Positions 44,836-52,251 of a DNA stretch of 64,000 bases are shown here, piece by piece. Under the pieces are notes generated by a model. The model saw nothing but the letters and a program-made list of their open reading frames with translations. It did not search any database and was not told where the DNA came from. The stretch is from Pseudomonas neuropathica (GTDB lineage Bacteria > Pseudomonadota > Gammaproteobacteria > Pseudomonadales > Pseudomonadaceae): contig NZ_JACOPX010000012.1 in assembly GCF_015461835.1 (NCBI RefSeq), forward strand, positions 131,768-195,767. Reading direction: 5' to 3'. Position 1 is the stretch's first letter. Every line of letters begins with the position of its first letter. Made by a program: the position numbers and the translations under genes.

Positions 44836-45498
44836 TCAAAGCCTTGCGATCAAACTGCGATAATCCTCAACCGCCGCAAACTCAGCCGTGTCCTTCGGCC
44901 CCTTGCGACTGTCCGGCTCTTTCACCGCCAACAAATGCGCCACACCAAAATCCCGCGCACTGCGCAGAATCGGCAAGGTGTCGTCGATAAACAGACTGCG
45001 CGCCGGATCAAAGCCGATGTCCGCCTGCAAGGCATCCCAGAACTGCGGATTCTCCTTGGGGAAACCGTAATCGTGGGAGCTGATCAGCCGCTCAAAATAC
45101 GGCGCCAGTTCGATTCGCTCAAGCTTCAGCGACAGTGAGTCGCGGTGCGCGTTGGTGATCATGATCACCCGCTTACCGGCGCGTTTGATAGCTTCCAGAA
45201 AGGTATCGGCATCCGGGCGCAAGGCAATCAGGTGCGCGGTTTCCTGTTTCAACTCACGCACCGACAACTTCAGCTCGGCACTCCAGAAATCCAGGCAGTA
45301 CCACTGCAACTGGCCGGCATGGCGTTCGAACAACGGCTGCAATTCCATTTCGGCCATGGCGCGGCTGACCCCGTGCAGTTCGGCGTAACGCTGCGGCAGG
45401 TGTTCCAGCCAGAAGTGATTGTCGAAGTGCAGATCCAGCAGCGTGCCGTCCATGTCGAGCAGAACGGTATCGATGTCGGACCACGGTAATGAAGGCAT
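44836..45498 (-). CDS. yrfG: GMP/IMP nucleotidase YrfG
   Basis: The 220-residue protein is a HAD-superfamily hydrolase. Motif I is VLLDMDGTLLDL (nucleophile Asp), motif II MITNAH and motif IV SLFIDDTLPIL. The segment HFDNHFWLEHLPQRYAE matches YrfG, which dephosphorylates GMP and IMP. It is divergent from nudE, a pairing that recurs in gammaproteobacteria. Confidence 0.9.
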   Translation of the reverse strand: MPSLPWSDIDTVLLDMDGTLLDLHFDNHFWLEHLPQRYAELHGVSRAMAEMELQPLFERHAGQLQWYCLDFWSAELKLSVRELKQETAHLIALRPDADTFLEAIKRAGKRVIMITNAHRDSLSLKLERIELAPYFERLISSHDYGFPKENPQFWDALQADIGFDPARSLFIDDTLPILRSARDFGVAHLLAVKEPDSRKGPKDTAEFAAVEDYRSLIARL

Positions 45499-45586
45499 GG
45501 CAACGTCTCGAACGGTAGAAAGATATCCGACATAAACAATCGGGAAAGCCGCGTTATAGTAGCGCGTTCACGCCAAGGAGCTTTGC

Positions 45587-46153
45587 ATGCGCCAGAAACC
45601 CACCGTACTTGCCCGCGAGATCGTCGCCACCAGTCGCCTGTTTTGCGTCGAAGAACTCAAGCTGCGCTTTTCCAACGGCGTGGAACGCACTTACGAACGT
45701 CTGGTTGGTAAAGGTGCGGGCTACGGCGCGGTGATGATCGTGGCGATGCTGGATGCCGAGCACGCGGTATTGGTCGAGGAGTATTGCGGCGGCACCGACG
45801 AATATGAATTGTCCTTGCCCAAAGGTCTGATCGAACCGGGCGAGGATGTGTTGGCGGCAGCCGAACGTGAGCTCAAGGAAGAGGCTGGTTTTGGTGCGCG
45901 GCAACTGGAGCATCTGACCGAGCTGTCGCTGTCGCCCGGTTACATGAGCCAGAAGATTCAGGTGGTCCTGGCGACTGATTTGTACGAGGAACGTCTCGAA
46001 GGCGACGAGCCTGAGCCGATGCGTGTCGACAAAGTGAACCTGCGCGAACTGTCATCGCTGGCGCTCAATCCTCAGTTTTCCGAAGGCCGTGCATTGGCTG
46101 CACTGTATCTGACCCGCGATCTGCTGACCGAGCGCGGGTTCTTTCCTGCATGA
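45587..46153 (+). CDS. nudE: ADP compounds hydrolase NudE
   Basis: The 188-residue protein has a full Nudix box (GLIEPGEDVLAAAERELKEE with AGF next). NudE enzymes cleave ADP-ribose, Ap3A and NADH-type dinucleotides. Ribosome site AAGGAG precedes the ATG. Its stop overlaps the cysQ start by four bases, so both are probably made together; both act on small nucleotides. Confidence 0.93.
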   Translation: MRQKPTVLAREIVATSRLFCVEELKLRFSNGVERTYERLVGKGAGYGAVMIVAMLDAEHAVLVEEYCGGTDEYELSLPKGLIEPGEDVLAAAERELKEEAGFGARQLEHLTELSLSPGYMSQKIQVVLATDLYEERLEGDEPEPMRVDKVNLRELSSLALNPQFSEGRALAALYLTRDLLTERGFFPA

Positions 46154-46992
46154 GTGAGATATCGATGAATTTCCCCCACCCGTTGATGGCGCCGGTCGTA
46201 GAGCTGGCCTTGCAGGCCGGCGAGGCGATTTTGCCGTTCTGGCGCGCCGGGGTTGAGGTCACGGCCAAGTCCGATGACTCGCCCGTGACCGCGGCGGATC
46301 TGGCCGCGCATCACCTGATCCTCGCCGGGTTGACGGCGCTGGACCCGAGCATTCCAGTCTTGTCGGAAGAAGACGCCAACATCCCTCAGAGCGTGCGCGC
46401 CGGCTGGCAGCGCTGGTGGTTGGTCGACCCGTTGGACGGCACCAAGGAATTTATCAGCGGCAGCGAAGAGTTCACCGTCAACATTGCGCTGATCGAAAAC
46501 GGCCGCGTGGTGTTCGGCGTGGTGTCGATGCCGACCAATGGTCGTTTCTACGTTGGCGGCGCAGGCCTCGGTGCCTGGCGTTGCGACAAGGGCGGCACGC
46601 CGGTTGCGATTCAGGTGCGCAATGTACCGGGGCCGGGCGAGGCGTTTACCGTGGTCGCCAGCCGTCGCCATTCGAGTCCCGAGCAGGAGCGTCTGTTGGC
46701 CGGGCTGAGTGCCAGTCTGGGCGAGTTGCAATTGGCCAACATTGGCAGCTCGCTGAAATTCTGCCTGCTGGCCGAAGGCGCGGCGGATTGCTATCCGCGA
46801 CTGGCGCCGACTTCGCAGTGGGACACGGCGGCGGCGCAAGGTGTGCTGGAAGGTGCGGGCGGTGAGGTGTTGGATCTGCGCGGGGAGGCGTTCTGTTATC
46901 CGGCGCGGGAATCGCTACTCAATGAATTCTTTTTGGCGCTGCCGGCGAAGGCGGCGTGGCGGGAAAGGTTGTTGGCGTTGGCCCGGGGTTAA
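46150..46992 (+). CDS. cysQ: 3'(2'),5'-bisphosphate nucleotidase CysQ
   Basis: The 280-residue protein belongs to the inositol monophosphatase-like fold. The metal-binding motifs are VLSEEDAN and WLVDPLDGTKEFISGS, with WDTAAAQGVLEGAGG near the end. It removes 3'-phosphoadenosine 5'-phosphate produced during sulfate assimilation, which fits the sulfur theme of the window. It overlaps nudE by four bases. Repeat copy 5 follows. Confidence 0.93.
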   Translation: MSEISMNFPHPLMAPVVELALQAGEAILPFWRAGVEVTAKSDDSPVTAADLAAHHLILAGLTALDPSIPVLSEEDANIPQSVRAGWQRWWLVDPLDGTKEFISGSEEFTVNIALIENGRVVFGVVSMPTNGRFYVGGAGLGAWRCDKGGTPVAIQVRNVPGPGEAFTVVASRRHSSPEQERLLAGLSASLGELQLANIGSSLKFCLLAEGAADCYPRLAPTSQWDTAAAQGVLEGAGGEVLDLRGEAFCYPARESLLNEFFLALPAKAAWRERLLALARG

Positions 46993-47011
46993 GTGGGCTG
47001 ATCGGCAATCG

Positions 47012-47187
47012 CCCTCACCCCAGCCCTCTCCCCCAGGAGAGGGAGCCGACCGAGTTGTCTTGCGTCATACATCGACCTGAAAGATGAGGTCGATTATGGA
47101 TTCAGCAAAGCGCCATCAGGTCGGTGTACGTCTGAAGCATCCCCCAATCAGTCCCCTCTCCCTCTGGGAGAGGGTTAGGGTGAGGGG
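47012..47187. repeat. Intergenic repeat with inverted ends, copy 5
   Basis: 176 bases, with the copy 3 type of middle (GGTCGATTATGGATTCAGCA) and intact right end GAGAGGGTTAGGGTGAGGGG. It lies between convergent cysQ and the YiiD-type thioesterase gene. Confidence 0.85.
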
Positions 47188-47197
47188 CTGTTGATCT

Positions 47198-47653
47198 TCA
47201 GCGATGCAAAACGTACTGCCCGGTAAACGTCACTGCATCCTCATCGCTACCCGCATTGACGATCCGCGTATTCAACGTCAACCGCGCCCGCCCATAACGC
47301 TGATACATCGCCAGAAACCTCTTCCACTCCTTCGCATCAGGTGCCGGGCAAATCGCCGTAGCGTCCCCGGTCACCGGCAGCGGATAACTGATCTGCCCTT
47401 CCTGAATCACAATGTGCCCGTCGGTGATTCCTTCTTCTTTCAAACGCAAATGCAACCAGCCCCAACCGGCCAGCACCGCGCCGCAGTAGAGGCTGCCACC
47501 GAACATCGTGCTCTTGTGGTTGACGTTCGGCTCGAGTGGCAGATGCAGGCTCAGTTGCTGCTCATGCCAGTCGAGCACCTTAAGGCCCATGTCTCGGGTC
47601 AGCGGGATGTCATGATGCAAAACCGACTGAAGATGGGCGCTGTGGCTGATCAT
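47198..47653 (-). CDS. YiiD-type thioesterase domain protein
   Basis: The 151-residue protein matches the C-terminal thioesterase domain of YiiD: LTRDMGLKVLDWHEQQLSLHLPLEPNVNHKSTMFGGSLYCGAVLAGWGWLHLRL. It has a hotdog fold without the N-terminal acetyltransferase part found in YiiD of E. coli. Its start overlaps the dctD stop by four bases, an unusual partner for a C4-dicarboxylate regulator. Substrate unknown. Confidence 0.82.
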   Translation of the reverse strand: MISHSAHLQSVLHHDIPLTRDMGLKVLDWHEQQLSLHLPLEPNVNHKSTMFGGSLYCGAVLAGWGWLHLRLKEEGITDGHIVIQEGQISYPLPVTGDATAICPAPDAKEWKRFLAMYQRYGRARLTLNTRIVNAGSDEDAVTFTGQYVLHR

Positions 47654-49035
47654 TCGTTCTCGTCCCCATGGCTGCTATCGCCAAAGTTGAGGCCATGCTT
47701 GCGCAACTTGTCATGCAGGGTCTTGCGCGGAATGCCCAAGGCTTCGGCGAGGCTGCGCACCGAACTGTGGGAGCGCGCCAGTTCAGCAGCGATCAGCGAT
47801 TTTTCGAAATTTTCCACCTGCTCGCTGAGCCCCCCATTGATGACTTCGACCGTGGTACTGCCACCGCCCTCGGCGTCAGCGTTATCCAGCGCCAATTCCA
47901 GGCCGAGGGCGAAACGTTCGGCGGCATTCTGCAGTTCGCGTACGTTGCCCGGCCAGGTGTGGCGCAGCAGCAAGGCGCGTTGCGCCGGTTGTAGTTCATG
48001 GGGTGGCAAACCGTGGCGGGCGCTGGCTTCATCGGCGTAATGCTGAAACAGCACCAGCGCATCTTCGCCGCGCTCACGCAGTGGCGGAATGCGCAGTGGC
48101 GCGACGTTGAGGCGGTAATACAAGTCGGCGCGGAAGCGGCCCTGGTCAGCGGCCTGACGCAGGTCTTCCTTGGTCGCGGCTATGACGCGGATGTCCAGCG
48201 GGATCAGTTGATTGCCACCCAGACGCTCGACCACGCGCTCCTGCAGCATGCGCAGCAACTTCACCTGCACATCCATGCTCATGCTCTCGATTTCATCGAG
48301 AAACAGTGTGCCGCCATTGGCGAATTCGAATTTGCCGATCCGGCGTTTTTGCGCGCCGGTAAACGCGCCGGGTTCGTGACCGAACAGCTCACTTTCGACC
48401 ACCGACTCGGCAAGCGCGCCGGCGTTGATCGCGACGAACGGGCCGTTTCGGCGGCTGGATAAATCGTGCAAGGCGCGGGCGACTACTTCTTTACCGGCGC
48501 CAGTTTCGCCGAGGATCAGCACGTCAGCCTTGGTCGCGGCCAGCGCGCCGATCTGCTCGCGCAAACGCAACATGGGCGTCGAATGGCCGACCAGCCGCGC
48601 GCTCAGTTCATTGCGATCGCTGAGGGCCAGGCGCAGGCTACGGTTGTCCAGCACCAGGCGGCGCAAGGCGAGGGCGCGGCGTACGCTGTCGAGCAGCGCA
48701 TCGCTGGCAAACGGTTTTTCGAGAAAATCGTAAGCGCCGGCCCGCATGGCCTGCACCGCCAGTGGTACATCGCCGTGGCCGGTGATCAGCAACACCGGTA
48801 GTTCGGGATCCTGTGCGTGCAGTTCGGCCAGCAACTCGAGACCGTCCATGCCCGGCATGCGGATATCGCTGACCACCACACCCGGCCAGTCACGCTCAAG
48901 CTGTGCGGCCAGGCCTTTGGCTTCGGACAGCGGCAGAATTTTCAGGCCGGCCAGGTCCAGGGTCTGGCCGAGGGCCTGACGCAGGTGCGGATCGTCGTCG
49001 ATCAACACCACCTGAATGCGATTGTCGATGGTCAT
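47650..49035 (-). CDS. dctD: Sigma-54-dependent response regulator DctD
   Basis: The 461-residue protein has a receiver domain (VVLIDDDPHLRQALGQTL; Asp in GVVVSDIRMPGMDG), an AAA+ domain (LILGETGAGKEVVARALH; GAFTGAQ for sigma-54 contact; ANGGTLFLDEIESM; RFRADLYYRLNVAPLRIPPLRER) and a C-terminal Fis-type helix-turn-helix (VRSLAEALGIPRKTLHDKLRKHGL). It should activate dctA-type C4-dicarboxylate uptake genes when phosphorylated by DctB; those targets are not in the window. It overlaps dctB by four bases. Confidence 0.94.
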   Translation of the reverse strand: MTIDNRIQVVLIDDDPHLRQALGQTLDLAGLKILPLSEAKGLAAQLERDWPGVVVSDIRMPGMDGLELLAELHAQDPELPVLLITGHGDVPLAVQAMRAGAYDFLEKPFASDALLDSVRRALALRRLVLDNRSLRLALSDRNELSARLVGHSTPMLRLREQIGALAATKADVLILGETGAGKEVVARALHDLSSRRNGPFVAINAGALAESVVESELFGHEPGAFTGAQKRRIGKFEFANGGTLFLDEIESMSMDVQVKLLRMLQERVVERLGGNQLIPLDIRVIAATKEDLRQAADQGRFRADLYYRLNVAPLRIPPLRERGEDALVLFQHYADEASARHGLPPHELQPAQRALLLRHTWPGNVRELQNAAERFALGLELALDNADAEGGGSTTVEVINGGLSEQVENFEKSLIAAELARSHSSVRSLAEALGIPRKTLHDKLRKHGLNFGDSSHGDENE

Positions 49036-50840
49036 GCACTTCGATCCTCGGACGGTTGCAGGCTGACCCCGGGCGCACCGGCGCGCAGCCGCAGGGTAAT
49101 CAAGGCGCCACCTTGCTTGTGGTTGGCGAACGACAGTTCACCGCCGAAGGCGCGCATCAGCGTTTCACAAATGGCCAGCCCCAGGCCAAGGCCTTGAGTG
49201 CGGGTCTTGGTGGTGTAAAAGGGCTCGCTGGCGCGGCCGAGGGCTTCCATGCAAAAGCCCGGGCCGTTGTCGCGAATGTACAGATTGACGCCCTCGGCGG
49301 TGGATTCGGCACTCAGCCAGAGTTTGCGCGGCGGGCCTTTCTCGGTGAGGGCGTCGAGGGCGTTGGCCAGCAGATTGCCGAGCACTTGGCGCAATCGGGT
49401 TTCCCCGGCCTCGACCCACAGAGTCGCGGCTGGCAGATCTCGGATCAGTTCGACTTCCATGCTGCGGCGCCGTTTGGCCAGCAGCGCCAAGGCATCGTCG
49501 AGCGCCGGTTGCAGGGCAACGCTCTCCGGCGCGTGGCGATCGCGGCGGGCAAAGGCGCGCAGGTGGGCGATGATCGAGGCCATGCGCCCGGTCAGTTCGC
49601 TGATCAGTTTGAGGTTGCCGCGCGCATCGTCGGTGCGCTGATGATCGAGCAGCACTTCGGCGTTTTCCGCGTAGCTGCGGATCGCTGCCAACGGCTGATT
49701 GAGTTCGTGGCTGATGCTCGCTGACATCGTCCCCAGCGCCGACAGCTTGCCGGCCTGGACCAGATCATCCTGGGCACGCACCAGTTCCTGTTGGGCTTGT
49801 TCACGCTCCAGCACTTCCTCCTTCAAGCGCCGGTTGAGGCCTTCAAGGTCGCTGGTGCGCTCGGCGACGCGGCCTTCCAGCTCGCGACGTGCTTTGGCCT
49901 CGAAGGCGATGCGCTCCAGATAATGGCGGCGGCGCTGCATCATCAGACCGAGCAACAACATCAGCACCAGCAGCGTGGCGCCGCCGATGGCGACCACGGT
50001 GCGCACCGGACGGTCGATCAGCGTGCGCGGGGCAAGGATGCTGACGCTCCAGCCGGTTTCGGCGATGTCGTGAGTCTGGATCAGCCACGCAGTCGGGCTG
50101 AGGTTCAGGGGGCGCGGCTCGCGGGTCGGGTAAGGCTGGATTGCGGTGATCGCCGAGCGTTCGCTGTCGCTCAAGTTACGGGTCGAACGGAAGCGCCATT
50201 CCGGGCGCGAGGTGAGGATGACCACGCCGTTGTGGTCGGTCACCAGCAATTGTTCCGGGGTTTTGCCCCACAGGCTTTCGGTGTGGTCGAGGTCAACCTT
50301 GATCACCAGCACGCCGATGATCTTTTCGCCGTTGCGCACGGCGGCAGCGAAGAAGTAGCCGCGTTTGGCCGAGGTTGTGCCGAGGCCGAAAAAGCGTCCG
50401 AGCCGCCCGGCCATGGCTTCACTGAAGTACGGACGGAACGAGAAATTGCGGCCGACGAAACTGTCGTGCTTGTCCCAATTCGACGCCGCCAGCGTCTGCC
50501 CGCTGGTGTCCATCAGGTACATGACTTCGGCGCCGGTCTGCGCGGCGATGTTCTTCAGCAGGCGGTTGGCATTGCCTTGGGTGACGCCGTCGTCCGGCGC
50601 GCCGAGGACCGCACGCAGGGCGGGCAGGTCGCCGAGGATTTGCGGCAACACTTCATAGCGGTGCAGGGTGCCCAGCAGGTTGGCGACGTACAGGTCGAGG
50701 GTCTGCCGGTTCTGCCCGGCCAGTTCACTGCGGTAATAGCGCTCGGCGAGATGTTCCAGCGGCCACAGCAGCGGCGCCAGACACAGGGCCAGCAGGGCGA
50801 GGCTGCGCCAGCGGGGTCTGCGGGGGAGGGTTGGTTTCAT
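49032..50840 (-). CDS. dctB: C4-dicarboxylate sensor kinase DctB
   Basis: The 602-residue membrane kinase has a first membrane helix at ~residues 11-28, a large periplasmic double-Cache sensor domain (EVMYLMDTSGQTLAASNWDKHDSFVGRNFSFRPYF is the ligand-site region), and a second helix (VVAIGGATLLVLMLLLGLMM). A coiled coil leads into HisKA (SASISHELNQPLAAIRSYAENA) and the ATPase domain (LGNLLANALDAL, IRDNGPGF, GLGLGLAICETL). It senses succinate, malate or fumarate and signals to DctD. It follows rmlC by 42 bases. Confidence 0.93.
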   Translation of the reverse strand: MKPTLPRRPRWRSLALLALCLAPLLWPLEHLAERYYRSELAGQNRQTLDLYVANLLGTLHRYEVLPQILGDLPALRAVLGAPDDGVTQGNANRLLKNIAAQTGAEVMYLMDTSGQTLAASNWDKHDSFVGRNFSFRPYFSEAMAGRLGRFFGLGTTSAKRGYFFAAAVRNGEKIIGVLVIKVDLDHTESLWGKTPEQLLVTDHNGVVILTSRPEWRFRSTRNLSDSERSAITAIQPYPTREPRPLNLSPTAWLIQTHDIAETGWSVSILAPRTLIDRPVRTVVAIGGATLLVLMLLLGLMMQRRRHYLERIAFEAKARRELEGRVAERTSDLEGLNRRLKEEVLEREQAQQELVRAQDDLVQAGKLSALGTMSASISHELNQPLAAIRSYAENAEVLLDHQRTDDARGNLKLISELTGRMASIIAHLRAFARRDRHAPESVALQPALDDALALLAKRRRSMEVELIRDLPAATLWVEAGETRLRQVLGNLLANALDALTEKGPPRKLWLSAESTAEGVNLYIRDNGPGFCMEALGRASEPFYTTKTRTQGLGLGLAICETLMRAFGGELSFANHKQGGALITLRLRAGAPGVSLQPSEDRSA

Positions 50841-50849
50841 GAGCCGGAT

Positions 50850-50869
50850 GCGCCTGAGATGTCAGGCGC
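50850..50869 (-). promoter_or_regulatory. Hairpin between rmlC and dctB
   Basis: GCGCCTGA and TCAGGCGC form a perfect 8-base stem with a 4-base loop. No T-run follows in either direction, so it may stabilise an mRNA end or lower read-through rather than terminate. Confidence 0.5.
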
Positions 50870-50882
50870 ATTATGCCTAGGC

Positions 50883-51428
50883 TCAGGCGAAGACGTCAGC
50901 GTCCTTGAGCAGGGCGGCAACCTGATCCTTGGCGGACAGCTTCGGCGCTTCGTCCAGCTGCCAGTCGATGCCCAGCGCGGGATCATCCCAGCGAATGCTG
51001 CGCTCGGACGCCGGGTCGTAGTAGTTGGTGGTCTTGTAGAGGAACTCGGCGAACTCGCTCAGCACCACGAAACCGTGGGCAAAACCTTCCGGTACCCACA
51101 ATTGACGATGATTTTCAGCCGACAGACGCACCGCCACCGATTTGCCGAAGTGCGGCGAGCTGCGGCGAATGTCCACGGCCACGTCCAGCACCTCACCGAC
51201 GGTCACGCGGACCAGTTTGCCCTGGGTGTTTTGCAGTTGGTAATGCAGGCCACGCAACACGCCTTTTTGCGAGCGCGAGTGGTTGTCCTGCACGAATTGC
51301 TTGTCCAGACCGGTGGCGTCCTGGAACGACTTGGCATTGAAACTCTCGTAGAAAAAGCCGCGCTCGTCACCGAACACCTTCGGTTCGATGATCAGGACAC
51401 CGGGCAGGTCGGTGGTGATTACATTCAT
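50883..51428 (-). CDS. rmlC: dTDP-4-dehydrorhamnose 3,5-epimerase
   Basis: The protein has 181 residues if started at MNVITTDLPG (51428), the usual family length. An ATG four codons earlier is possible, and neither has a clear ribosome site. The cupin signatures are LIIEPKVFGDERGFFYESFN, FVQDNHSRSQKGVLRGLHYQ (catalytic His) and FAHGFVVLSEFAEFLYKTTNYY. It makes the dTDP-rhamnose precursor for surface polysaccharides. rmlA, rmlB and rmlD are not in the window; in P. aeruginosa rmlBDAC lies beside dctB, so this may be the end of a rearranged or split cluster. Confidence 0.92.
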   Translation of the reverse strand: MNVITTDLPGVLIIEPKVFGDERGFFYESFNAKSFQDATGLDKQFVQDNHSRSQKGVLRGLHYQLQNTQGKLVRVTVGEVLDVAVDIRRSSPHFGKSVAVRLSAENHRQLWVPEGFAHGFVVLSEFAEFLYKTTNYYDPASERSIRWDDPALGIDWQLDEAPKLSAKDQVAALLKDADVFA

Positions 51429-51511
51429 GAGGATTTTCATAGGCTGGTGTGAATGGCCGACATTCTTGCGCAAAGTGCCATTTAACGCGAGTGCAGACCG
51501 TAAGGGGCGAT

Positions 51512-52036
51512 TCAATCAACCTCGCCAAAATACCAGCGTTCTTCCTCATAGGACTGGCCATCGCAATCTTCAACTGTATAGCTCAGGCCTCTCTCTCGAA
51601 TGCCCGGCGGTAAAACGAGTCCCCATTCCCGGGCCAGGCTTTTACCGGTTTCGACGTATTCACTATCAGCAGGAGGGATATGACCTCGGTGATATTCCAT
51701 GTCGGTATAGATGCATATTTCGCTGGAAAACATTCCTGGCAAGGAGATGGCGGCAACCACTCTGCAATCGATAGCATTTTCCGGTCGTGACATGCGCAGG
51801 TGCTGCGCCGCGTTGATCAGGTGCTGCGCGCACTGCCGACGCAGATCCGCAGTTGCTTGTTTTCCTTGGACCATCGACATGTGAATAGGGATTTTCCAGT
51901 TGCTGTATTTTTCCTCTTCGGTGAGGTCGGCCGGAAAGTAACCTTCGAAGTCAGCGGCCCAAGCGGCTAACGCGCGTAGACGGCGAGGGATATTGCGGAC
52001 TTTTTTGTTGGAGAGGGCGAGGCGGCGCTGGGACAT
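51512..52036 (-). CDS. DUF3916-like protein of unknown function
   Basis: The protein has 174 residues if started at MSQRRLALSNKKVRNIPRRL. An in-frame ORF to 52150 exists but its added residues look like non-coding sequence. Recognisable stretches are RRLRALAAWAADFEGYFPADLTEEEKYSNWKIPIHMSMVQGK and CAQHLINAAQHL. The end is acidic. From memory this resembles the DUF3916 family, found scattered in accessory regions. No catalytic motif, signal peptide or membrane helix is seen. The gene is less GC-rich than its neighbours. Confidence 0.65.
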   Translation of the reverse strand: MSQRRLALSNKKVRNIPRRLRALAAWAADFEGYFPADLTEEEKYSNWKIPIHMSMVQGKQATADLRRQCAQHLINAAQHLRMSRPENAIDCRVVAAISLPGMFSSEICIYTDMEYHRGHIPPADSEYVETGKSLAREWGLVLPPGIRERGLSYTVEDCDGQSYEEERWYFGEVD

Positions 52037-52251
52037 TTTGCTGATTGCTTCCGTGCGGATAACGTTCAAAGGGGTCAGGTTGAACAGTGAAGTGTTCAAA
52101 CGCAATCTGAAATTGCTGTAGGAAAAGTTAATGAGGGGTGTTGCCGGCACAGTGTTGCGCCCTTGATCCGGTCGGGAGTCGGTATAAGGGGTTGCGTCTC
52201 GCCAAAAGCAATGGCGATATAGGCGCCCAATAAAATTTCAGGGGTCGTTTC

